Source: Pseudobdellovibrionaceae bacterium (GTDB lineage Bacteria > Bdellovibrionota > Bdellovibrionia > Bdellovibrionales > JAMPXM01). Taken from it: a DNA stretch of 7,321 nt. The DNA is taken from NCBI GenBank assembly GCA_022843085.1, contig JALHOI010000155.1, forward strand, positions 1 to 7,321, read 5' to 3'. The notes beneath the pieces were generated by a model. It ran no database searches, was not told the origin of the DNA, and saw only the letters and a program-made list of their open reading frames with translations. The position numbers were made by a program, and so were the translations under genes. Each line of letters begins with the position of its first letter. Position 1 is the first letter of the stretch. Of the stretch, positions 1 to 5,891 are shown piece after piece.

Positions 1-716
1 AACTGAAGGCCAATGATTGTGATGATTGGCATCATCGCATTTGAAAGTGCGTGTTTAAACCAAAGTCGTATAGGGCCGGCGCCCTTCGCGCGTGCGACAT
101 TCACAAAGTCCTCGCGTACGACTTCGATCATTGAAGCCCGAGTGACCTGAGTCAAAATGGCGGCGAGGCCGAGCGACAAAGTCATGGCCGGCAAAATGAC
201 GTGCTCGAAGCCGCCGCGTTCACTTACGGGAAGCCAGTCGAGTTGAATAGCGAAAACAAGAATCAACATTGGCCCTAGCCAGAAACCGGGCGTCGACATT
301 CCGATCAAGCCAAACACCAGAGCAGCGCGTTCGACGATAGTCTCGCGAAAGACGGCGGCGATGACCCCAAGTGGAATACCGATCGAAAGTGCAATCAGCA
401 TCGCGACCAGTGTGAGCTCGATGGTCGCGGGAATTCGTTCGGCAATTTCTTCTGCGACCGGTCGGCGTGATTGAAGTGACACGCCGAGATCAAGTTTTGC
501 GAGCCCCGTGAAATATCCGGCCAGCTGAACGCCGAACGGCTTATCGAGGCCAAGTTCTTTGCGCAGCAAAACTTTGTCGGCGCTGCTGGCTTGGTCACCC
601 AGCATGATGTCGACAGGATCGCCCGGGACGAAGTGAAGTAAACTAAAACTTAGCGCCGAGACTCCCAGCAAAACGGGCAGAGCGAGAAGAATTCGTCTCA
701 ACACATAGGTCAGCAT
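1..716 (-). CDS. Peptide ABC transporter permease, DppB/OppB family (partial, C-terminus missing)
   Basis: This is an inner-membrane permease subunit of a peptide or nickel-type ABC importer. It would pair with a DppC/OppC-type permease, two ATPases and a periplasmic binding protein. The visible 238 residues begin MLTYVLRRILLALPVLLGVS, the usual first membrane segment of the family, followed by the conserved FVPGDPVD at about 29-36. The domain with TATIEL-like spacing (IPATIEL, 95-101) leads into further membrane segments at about 100-123, 131-160 and 173-190. The cytoplasmic EAA loop that contacts the ATPase is clear at about 207-230 (VARAKGAGPIRLWFKHALSN). Known family members are about 305-340 residues, so roughly 70-100 residues lie beyond the left edge. 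The ATG at 716-714 directly abuts the TGA of the upstream exported-protein gene, implying translational coupling. Substrate cannot be told from the permease, so DppB, OppB and NikB/GsiC-like roles remain open. The family call is secure. Confidence 0.93.
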   Translation of the reverse strand, partial: MLTYVLRRILLALPVLLGVSALSFSLLHFVPGDPVDIMLGDQASSADKVLLRKELGLDKPFGVQLAGYFTGLAKLDLGVSLQSRRPVAEEIAERIPATIELTLVAMLIALSIGIPLGVIAAVFRETIVERAALVFGLIGMSTPGFWLGPMLILVFAIQLDWLPVSERGGFEHVILPAMTLSLGLAAILTQVTRASMIEVVREDFVNVARAKGAGPIRLWFKHALSNAMMPIITIIGLQ

Positions 717-1751
717 TCAGTTTCCGCTCGCAGGAGTCGAAGTCGCCGTTGGCGCAGGGACCGGTACAGGGACCGGAGCCGTCGCGGGCGCTGCGACCGA
801 CGCCGAGGGCGTCGACGGAGTCACCGGCGCAGTTGCGCCAGCCGCTGGCGCGGGACTCGAACTCTTCGCACCGCCGCCCGCAGACTGGACTGCGGTTTTC
901 GCCGCGGGAAGCATATTTCGCCGCGCAATTTCGTTTTCTTTGCCCTTCGGCATTGAGCCAAATAATTGGATAAGAGCTTGATTGTTGACGGTCAGCCCTG
1001 CGACGGCTTCCTCCATCGTGGGAACAAGAACCGTTTGAACTCCGATACTCGGAGAAACGGTGCCGAGAATTTCGGCTTTATGTGTCGCGAGACTCACGAA
1101 CTTGCTTCCGTTAATCGTATTCAAAATTCGAAAAACCGGGATACCCGAGATGGTTTCTTCTTCTGCGATGAAGGCTTCGCCTTTTGAGATGATCGCCGAT
1201 TCTTCGAGTACGCCTGGGTATTCGTATTTCACGCCCTTTTTTAAACCCTCTTTGCCTTGAAGCATGACGTAGCCAAGAAAGGCTGAAAGAAATGTTCCTT
1301 TTGGCATCGTATTCTTGATCGTCTTCTTTTCTTTTCCTTCGGTTACGATGGCGGTCATTTTGTCGCCTTTAAATGTCGCATCGATCAGCGTGGGTTTACC
1401 GTTCACGACGCTCGTGTACTGGTAGGCCAGCGGTTTGAAGGTTGAATCGGCACGCGCAGCTAGACTTTCGGTGAGGCCGCCCGAATCGGCGTTCGTTTTC
1501 AAAAAATGTGTCGAACGAAATTCTTTCTTCTTTTCATCGAAGTCGTAGCGCTGAACGATGAATCCGACGTGTTTTCCTGAGATCAAGACTTTTGACCAGC
1601 CTTCGAAGAGAATCGCAGCAGATGCGGGTTTCAGCGTGGCAACGCCGACCAAGAGGTTCGCAAGGGCGAAAACGACGAGTCTTTTAACGACTCTCGTTAC
1701 ATGTCTCAATACGAGACGGTCACATCGCGGTGAGCTTGAATGGCTTGGCAT
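717..1751 (-). CDS. Exported protein of unknown function with Ala/Pro-rich C-terminal tail
   Basis: I do not recognise a named family. The 344-residue product has a basic N-terminal region and a hydrophobic core at about 24-40 (RLVVFALANLLVGVATL). A signal peptidase I-like site follows (PASA, cleavage after about residue 45), so it should be secreted to the periplasm or beyond. The mature part, about 46-285, looks like a beta-rich globular domain with many Lys and short strands (FEGWSKVLISGKHVGFIVQR, then KPLAYQYTSVVNGKPTLIDA). Residues from about 289 to the end are low-complexity Ala/Pro/Thr/Ser with a VPVPVPAP stretch, a flexible tail. I chose the ATG at 1751 because it has a strong Shine-Dalgarno; a TTG at 1796 would add 15 residues without one. 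Its stop touches the permease start, so it is the first gene of a peptide-transporter operon. It is not an obvious peptide-binding protein, being too short and unlike that family. There is no lipobox. Confidence 0.8.
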   Translation of the reverse strand: MPSHSSSPRCDRLVLRHVTRVVKRLVVFALANLLVGVATLKPASAAILFEGWSKVLISGKHVGFIVQRYDFDEKKKEFRSTHFLKTNADSGGLTESLAARADSTFKPLAYQYTSVVNGKPTLIDATFKGDKMTAIVTEGKEKKTIKNTMPKGTFLSAFLGYVMLQGKEGLKKGVKYEYPGVLEESAIISKGEAFIAEEETISGIPVFRILNTINGSKFVSLATHKAEILGTVSPSIGVQTVLVPTMEEAVAGLTVNNQALIQLFGSMPKGKENEIARRNMLPAAKTAVQSAGGGAKSSSPAPAAGATAPVTPSTPSASVAAPATAPVPVPVPAPTATSTPASGN

Positions 1752-1813
1752 AGGACCTCCACCTTCTACGGTAGCAATCGACTTAGAGTGAGACAACAGA
1801 TAGCATCAACTGA
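1752..1813. promoter_or_regulatory. Divergent intergenic region
   Basis: This 62-bp gap lies between two divergent genes and must hold, or overlap with, the 5' regions of both. I see no convincing -35/-10 pair in either direction. On the minus strand TTGATG (about 1806-1801) is followed 17 bp later only by a poor CTAAGT. The Shine-Dalgarno of the leftward gene occupies its left end. No good Shine-Dalgarno precedes the rightward ATG at 1814. Confidence 0.4.
1756..1766 (-). promoter_or_regulatory. Strong ribosome binding site deciding the start of the exported-protein gene
   Basis: On the minus strand the bases GAAGGTGGAGG lie 4 nt before the ATG at 1751. This is a near-ideal Shine-Dalgarno and spacing, and supports the ATG over the upstream in-frame TTG at 1796. 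Confidence 0.7.
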
Positions 1814-4141
1814 ATGCAACCAAGCCGTTCATCGAGAGAGAGCCGTTCATCGAGAGAGAAGGACGACCGACTCTCGCGTGACCCGTCGTCGGCGCAGTTT
1901 TCGCTGCGACGCCAGATTCTTCGCAGTGAGCTTGGTCAAATGTCGGTCTTTCTCGCGCTTGTCTTTCAGGTGCTGTTCGTATTTTTCGCGATGGTCATCA
2001 ACATCGGTCTTCTCGTTCACGACAAAATCAATTTGCAAAACTCGGTTGATCTTGGCGCCTACTACGCCGCTCAAAAGCAGGCCGAGATTTTAGACGAAAT
2101 CGCACATCTCAATTATCAGATTCGGCAAGACTACAAACTTCTCTCGTGGCGCTATTGGGTGCTCGGTACTCTTGGGCGAAGCGGCAACCCAGCCAGTTTG
2201 CCACCCCAAACTCAGCCGGCGGCCGGCGGGCCGGCGCCCGACGTTCCGCGCATTTACTCGGCGGCGCCGAATCCGCCGCAAGAAGAGGTTCCGGTCGCGT
2301 GTCTTGCAAATCCCTACTGGTGGGAATTTGCGATTCTTTCAAACGGCGCCGTACCGAACGAAAATTACTGCTGGCACCCTTACAACTGGACGTCGCCGTC
2401 GATTCCACTTCCAAGTATTCCCGGCACACCGGCAACTATTGGCATCAATATCTTTGCCCGTATGACGGCGCAGATGTCTCGAAACAACTATGTTCTTAGC
2501 TGCAACGAAGCTTCGCCGCTCAGCTGGGCGTTTGTTGCCACGATACTTACCCAGTACAAATTTTCGATCGCCTACAAGAAAAAGGCGATACGAAAACTGC
2601 GAGAAAATTTAGTCAGCGCGAATCCTGTCGATCGCGACGGGCGACCGATTCGCGAAGGTGTGATTCAGACGATTCGAAAAAATTTGACTGAAAGTAACCG
2701 AGTTAGTTTTGATCCGACCGCGGTTCAAGTGCTGAACGGTTTAACGAAGGGCGGCTGCGAAGGCGGCAACAGCATTTTTCCTGGCGCCATGACGTTGCCC
2801 GAAGTTTTGACGGCACCCGGTTTATACTTCGCCGATTTGCGGGGCGATACGACAGTGGCGAGGTGTACCTTCGATATCGGCTTTCAGGTCGAAACCAACC
2901 GAGTCGCGGGTGGCGTCGAACGTTGGGATCCCAACGGAATCATGCGAAGCCTCGTCAGCAGTGAGCCCGGGCCTGACGACGATTACCACTCAAGCCTTGG
3001 CTTCGAGAAGAACCCATGGTGCATGGCTTACATGGGTGTGAAAGCCGGTACGAGTCCGCGTAAGCCATTTGCTCCCTTCGGTCGATCCGTAAACTTGATC
3101 GCACGTGCGTTTGCTCAACCGTTCGGCGGCCGCATCGGCCCCTGGTACGGAAAACGATGGGACCGCTCAGCACCGACGTCGCTCTCGCCGCCAGGGCCGG
3201 TCGCTGCACCCGGCAACACGACACAGTTAAATCCAGCGGCAGGGCAACAAGACCGCACCGACCCCCTGACTTCGCCACGACTTGTACCTGGCAGTGGCGG
3301 CTATCGGTATTCGTCGTACACGATTCCAAACTACTCGCGTTTTCCAGGGGACGTTCACGGTCTTCGTTCGCAGCTTGCGCAAGCACCGGCAAAAACTTAT
3401 TTTTTGCAAAGTAACCCTCGTGCACCCGCGAGCGGCACAGCACCGAACAACTTCAGCGACGGTCGTGTGAGGCTCAACTGGTTTTATGGCTACGGATTGA
3501 TAAATTCGTCGGGCGATTCGCTAGCCTTCGATGACCCCTCGGTGACGTCGAACGGCGCCATTCCACTTTCGGTCGGAAGATTTCGCCAGCAAGAAATGAC
3601 GGCGGTCGCGCCCGATCTTTTTGACATCACGTACTACTCGATTGATCCGGCCGCAGACGTCACGTACACCGCGCTCGCGAGGTCGAACCCCTCTCGCTAT
3701 GGAATCGTCGGTGCGCCCATCGGTGATTTGGGTTCGCGCGAAAATATCACCGAGTTACGCACGATCAATGTCTCAACACAAATTACGAGCGCCACAACCG
3801 GCGGTATCGACGGCAGCCTTTTGAACGTCGTGTATTGGATCGTGCGCGACTGGCGGCACCTGCTGACGGCGTGGGCTCCGCACCGGGCTGCAGATTTTCG
3901 ATTTCCATCGGAACGATTTGGGCGATGCCCTCAAGGTGCTGAGGCTTTGCCGGGTGTGCCGATCCCCGGTCGTTGCGTGGCCGGCGGGCGCGCTGGGTAT
4001 TCGGTTCGCATCATCGCGCGCGAACATCTGAACGCCGCTTCGAACTACGACACCTCGGGCCTTCCCGGTTGGAGCATCGGCGGCGACGGAGTCTCACCTG
4101 GTCCCATCCTAAATCCGCCGGGCCTCGACGCTGAATTTTAG
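1814..4141 (+). CDS. TadG-like membrane-anchored protein with large exported domain (Tad/Flp pilus type)
   Basis: The 775-residue product has an Arg/Ser-rich cytoplasmic N-terminus (1-39), then GQMSVFLALVFQVLFVFFAMVINIGLLVHDKINLQNSVDLGAYYAA. That is the hallmark of the Tad/Flp pilus TadE/TadG-like N-terminal domain: one membrane helix at about 44-69 followed by the KINLQNSVDLGAYYAA segment. The remaining 700 residues should lie in the periplasm. They include a Pro/Ala-rich linker (about 122-160), an aromatic-rich region, and conserved-looking blocks NPWCMAYMGVKAG (400-412), FGGRIGPWYG (437-446) and DLFDITYYSID (601-611). Eight cysteines (163, 186, 230, 315, 351, 403, 705, 721) are all on the exported side and could form disulfides. 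No convincing von Willebrand A metal site is seen, unlike classical TadG. The gene starts 62 bp from a divergent gene. The ATG at 1814 has a weak Shine-Dalgarno; the next in-frame ATG (residue 43) would cut off the conserved GQ and is unlikely. A pilus or surface-assembly role is inferred. Confidence 0.85.
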   Translation: MQPSRSSRESRSSREKDDRLSRDPSSAQFSLRRQILRSELGQMSVFLALVFQVLFVFFAMVINIGLLVHDKINLQNSVDLGAYYAAQKQAEILDEIAHLNYQIRQDYKLLSWRYWVLGTLGRSGNPASLPPQTQPAAGGPAPDVPRIYSAAPNPPQEEVPVACLANPYWWEFAILSNGAVPNENYCWHPYNWTSPSIPLPSIPGTPATIGINIFARMTAQMSRNNYVLSCNEASPLSWAFVATILTQYKFSIAYKKKAIRKLRENLVSANPVDRDGRPIREGVIQTIRKNLTESNRVSFDPTAVQVLNGLTKGGCEGGNSIFPGAMTLPEVLTAPGLYFADLRGDTTVARCTFDIGFQVETNRVAGGVERWDPNGIMRSLVSSEPGPDDDYHSSLGFEKNPWCMAYMGVKAGTSPRKPFAPFGRSVNLIARAFAQPFGGRIGPWYGKRWDRSAPTSLSPPGPVAAPGNTTQLNPAAGQQDRTDPLTSPRLVPGSGGYRYSSYTIPNYSRFPGDVHGLRSQLAQAPAKTYFLQSNPRAPASGTAPNNFSDGRVRLNWFYGYGLINSSGDSLAFDDPSVTSNGAIPLSVGRFRQQEMTAVAPDLFDITYYSIDPAADVTYTALARSNPSRYGIVGAPIGDLGSRENITELRTINVSTQITSATTGGIDGSLLNVVYWIVRDWRHLLTAWAPHRAADFRFPSERFGRCPQGAEALPGVPIPGRCVAGGRAGYSVRIIAREHLNAASNYDTSGLPGWSIGGDGVSPGPILNPPGLDAEF
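1823..1858 (+). repeat. Perfect 18-bp tandem duplication in the 5' end of the TadG-like gene
   Basis: Two identical units, AGCCGTTCATCGAGAGAG at 1823-1840 and 1841-1858, stand head to tail. The length is a multiple of three and each unit encodes SRSSRE, so the frame is kept (residues 4-9 and 10-15). It adds basic residues to the cytoplasmic N-terminus before the membrane segment. The perfect identity suggests a recent slippage event. Confidence 0.9.
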
Positions 4142-4248
4142 TCGCAGGTTGTTGGGGCGGGGGTATCGGTCACCGCGTGTGTTGCGCGTGGCGAGCGGGA
4201 GGTGAGTCGCCTTCGTGAATCTTCTAATGGCGCGGGCGACAATGCTGT

Positions 4249-4270
4249 GCGCTAGCGGTGCGGTAACGCG
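4249..4270 (+). repeat. 22-bp dispersed repeat, intergenic copy
   Basis: These 22 bases match 5339-5360 inside the HNH gene at 21 positions; the only difference is G at 4258 against A at 5348. The core contains CGCTAGCG, a self-complementary octamer, followed by TGCGGTAACGCG. Both copies are on the same strand. Confidence 0.85.
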
Positions 4271-4315
4271 GCTCTTCGGTGCTGGGGCAAGCGTGCGGGC
4301 GCGCGTGTTGATTGA

Positions 4316-4348
4316 GCGAGGTGATTGCGAGGTGCTTGCGAGGAGTTC
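4316..4348 (+). repeat. Imperfect 11-bp tandem repeat, three units
   Basis: The units are GCGAGGTGATT, GCGAGGTGCTT and GCGAGGAGTTC, head to tail. They differ by one to three bases. They lie about 45 bp after the 22-bp dispersed repeat, in the G-rich part of the spacer. No function is evident. Confidence 0.6.
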
Positions 4349-4402
4349 GCCGTGGCGACCTTCAGTTTTGAAATTAAAAATTTGAGTTGTGAGCGTGTGT
4401 CC

Positions 4403-4421
4403 GGCGTTTGATGAAAACGCC
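4403..4421. terminator. Short perfect hairpin, possible terminator
   Basis: GGCGTTT (4403-4409) pairs with AAACGCC (4415-4421) around a 5-base loop. What follows is AAACTATTTT rather than an immediate T run, so a terminator role is weak. It sits 260 bp after the TadG-like stop, at the change from G-rich to AT-rich sequence. Confidence 0.3.
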
Positions 4422-4665
4422 AAACTATTTTCAGTGCATTAAAGAATTCGCTTGGGCGTTGTTTTTCTTAGTTTTCAAAGTTTCGTTCGCACGGCGCGAG
4501 AGCATTCTTGGATGTTGTTTCCGGCTTCTATTGCATCGACTGTTGGTTTTTTCGAGTAAAGCTGATCCCGGCCTTGTCTTGTATTTTACGAAGCAAAGAC
4601 AGCAATTCTCATCCTAAATTTTGACCGCAGATTTCGGGTGTAGAGTCTCTTTCGGCAACTCGCCT

Positions 4666-4670
4666 AGGAG
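4666..4670 (+). promoter_or_regulatory. Ribosome binding site deciding the HNH start
   Basis: AGGAG lies 4 nt before the ATG at 4675. It favours this start over an in-frame TTG at 4621, which has no Shine-Dalgarno and would add 18 residues. Confidence 0.7.
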
Positions 4671-4674
4671 ACAC

Positions 4675-5877
4675 ATGAATCTGCAATCGATGAACAATGA
4701 ATCGCTGATGATTTCTTTTACGTCGCTCGTTCAGCTCGAGCGCAAAACGACACGCGCCGTGGTCGAACACCTGATTGAAATTGAGAAGCGAAGAGCTTAC
4801 GTCGAGCTCGGTTACCCCAACGCGATCGATTGGCTCGTTCGCCACCACAAGATGTCAGAAAGTTCGGCGTGGCGACGAGTCAACGCGGCACGCGCAATTG
4901 AGTCTACACCGCAGTCGGTTCAAAAAATTGAATCGGGCGTACTCAACATTTCGACCTTGGCGAAAACGCATTCTGTTTTACGAAATGAAGAAAAACGCCG
5001 AGGCGAGAAAATTTCGGCACAAGATAAAGCCAAACTCATTCTGGAGATCGAATCGAAAACGCTTCGCGAAACCGAGATCACGCTGGCTCAGAAATTTCCC
5101 GACCAACCCAAACGCGAAGTTGTTTCAGCCATCGATGGCGACTCGTTTCGGGCGCACGTGACGTTGACCCAAGCACAGCTTTTGAAGGTTAGACGAGTGC
5201 GCGAGATTCTGTCGCACCGAACGCCGAACGCGTCGCTGGCCGAAATTTTAGATGCGGCTCTAGATGAATTTCTCAAAAGAAAAGATCCACTTTTGAAAAC
5301 GATGAAGGCGCGTGGTTCGACACCCGCGATTGCGCGAGGCGCTAGCGATGCGGTAACGCGACAAGTTGGTGGTGCCTGGCTCGGTGAAACAGCGCTTGGT
5401 GAAACATTACTGAGTGAACCGGCAGTCGGTAGCGCAGTGCCTGCCTGCAGAGACCGCCGCCGTCCGAAACTGTCACTCGCGAATTCACTCCTACGCATCA
5501 CGAACGCCCAGTGCGCGTTCGTGAGTGAGCTCACCGGAATCAAATGCGCTTCAAAAGTGCGATTGCAGTTGGATCACATTCAACCTTGGGCGCGAGGCGG
5601 TCCGACGACGGCCAAGAACCTCCGCGTATATTGCCAAAGTCACAATCTACTGGAAGCGCGGAAAGCTTTCGGCCAGAGAATCCGCGACCGAACCTTGGTC
5701 CTGAACCAAGCCTCAAACGTCTCACTTCGAGACACAGAACCTGTTAGCAAACCGACAGCTGTTGATCTTCGAAACACGCGACTTCTTGTTCGACAGCAAA
5801 ACTGGCCTAAACCCCTGTTTTTTTTCAGAAAAATGGCACCGACCCCTTTCGAAGTGACACTTTTTGGCCGACAATAA
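4675..5877 (+). CDS. HNH endonuclease with DUF222-like N-terminal helical domain
   Basis: The 400-residue product is predicted to cleave DNA through a zinc-supported HNH (beta-beta-alpha metal) fold. The N-terminal part (about 12-105) reads LVQLERKTTRAVVEHLIEIEKRRAYVELGY then SESSAWRRVNAARAIESTP and IESGVLNISTLAKTHSVL, the helical DUF222-like domain usual in these proteins. The HNH core is at about 280-335: C280 and C291, the DH pair 300-301 (LQLDHIQPWARGG), N315 (KNLRVYC), C320 and H323, ending EARKAFGQ. All key residues are present, so the protein looks intact. The linker (about 220-260) contains a copy of a 22-bp dispersed repeat and LGETA/LGETL/LSEPA repeats. About 65 residues follow the usual domain end, ending KMAPTPFEVTLFGRQ; I see no conserved domain there. 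Such genes behave as selfish or multicopy elements in related genomes; its site between two surface-locus genes fits insertion. Native target is unknown. Confidence 0.88.
   Translation: MNLQSMNNESLMISFTSLVQLERKTTRAVVEHLIEIEKRRAYVELGYPNAIDWLVRHHKMSESSAWRRVNAARAIESTPQSVQKIESGVLNISTLAKTHSVLRNEEKRRGEKISAQDKAKLILEIESKTLRETEITLAQKFPDQPKREVVSAIDGDSFRAHVTLTQAQLLKVRRVREILSHRTPNASLAEILDAALDEFLKRKDPLLKTMKARGSTPAIARGASDAVTRQVGGAWLGETALGETLLSEPAVGSAVPACRDRRRPKLSLANSLLRITNAQCAFVSELTGIKCASKVRLQLDHIQPWARGGPTTAKNLRVYCQSHNLLEARKAFGQRIRDRTLVLNQASNVSLRDTEPVSKPTAVDLRNTRLLVRQQNWPKPLFFFRKMAPTPFEVTLFGRQ
5339..5360 (+). repeat. 22-bp dispersed repeat, copy inside the HNH gene linker
   Basis: This is the partner of 4249-4270, with one mismatch. 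Here it is read in frame as part of GASDAVTR (residues about 222-229 of the HNH protein), between the helical domain and the HNH core, a position that tolerates variation. Confidence 0.85.
5380..5424 (+). repeat. Degenerate 15-bp in-frame tandem repeat in HNH linker
   Basis: Three 15-bp units encode LGETA, LGETL and LSEPA. The first two share GGTGAAACA exactly. They follow 20 bp after the 22-bp dispersed repeat and lengthen the linker before the HNH core. Confidence 0.6.
5829..5865 (+). terminator. Imperfect hairpin with T5 end at the 3' end of the HNH gene
   Basis: The arm AAAAATGGCAC (5829-5839) pairs with GTGACACTTTTT (5854-5865), allowing one bulged C and one mismatch, around a 14-base loop. 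It ends in five T and is preceded by a run of eight T (5818-5825), so it could work weakly in either direction. It lies inside the last codons of the HNH gene, 26 bp before the next start, and might limit readthrough. The stem is weak in G and C. Confidence 0.25.
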
Positions 5878-5881
5878 AGGC

Positions 5882-5887
5882 AGGGGG
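5882..5887 (+). promoter_or_regulatory. Ribosome binding site of the repeat-protein gene
   Basis: AGGGGG lies 4 nt before the ATG at 5892, in the 14-bp gap after the HNH stop. It supports the chosen start. Confidence 0.65.
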
Positions 5888-5891
5888 TTTA

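Larger units (their letters stand above)
4142..4674. other. Long spacer between the TadG-like gene and the HNH gene; two-part composition
   Basis: No convincing gene is present. The left half (about 4142-4360) is G-rich on the plus strand, with runs such as GGGGCGGGGG near 4154-4163, a 22-bp element shared with the HNH gene, and short tandem repeats. The right half (about 4360-4674) is visibly richer in A and T and is the likely 5' region of the HNH gene. One plus-strand frame is open from 4206 to a TGA at 4383-4385 and translates the shared element as ASGAVTR, matching ASDAVTR in the HNH protein. It has no Shine-Dalgarno and no recognisable domain, so it may be a remnant. No clear terminator for the TadG-like gene lies within about 250 bp of its stop. 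Confidence 0.6.

Noticed and set aside
395..598. Minus-strand open frame of 67 codons near the left end
   Set aside because: It is in a different frame from the permease, which is continuous across this stretch with clear family motifs.
1749..1796. TTG start at 1796 for the exported-protein gene
   Set aside because: There is no Shine-Dalgarno before it, whereas the ATG at 1751 has GGAGG at 4 nt. The longer form would also put more residues ahead of an already long signal peptide.
2955..3443. Minus-strand open frame of 162 codons inside the TadG-like gene
   Set aside because: It is antisense to a well-supported gene, is rich in Arg and Cys, and has no recognisable domain.
4109..4423. Minus-strand open frame of 104 codons over the spacer
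   Set aside because: It overlaps the end of the TadG-like gene, has no clear ribosome binding site, and its product is low-complexity Arg/Thr/Pro.
4408..4617. Small plus-strand open frame with a hydrophobic stretch in the spacer
   Set aside because: It has no Shine-Dalgarno before TTG 4408 or ATG 4411, overlaps a hairpin, and its hydrophobic stretch is what AT-rich sequence gives by chance.
4621..4646. Promoter-like TTGACC and TAGAGT upstream of the HNH gene
   Set aside because: The spacing is only 14 bp and the second box is a moderate match, so it is not a supported promoter.
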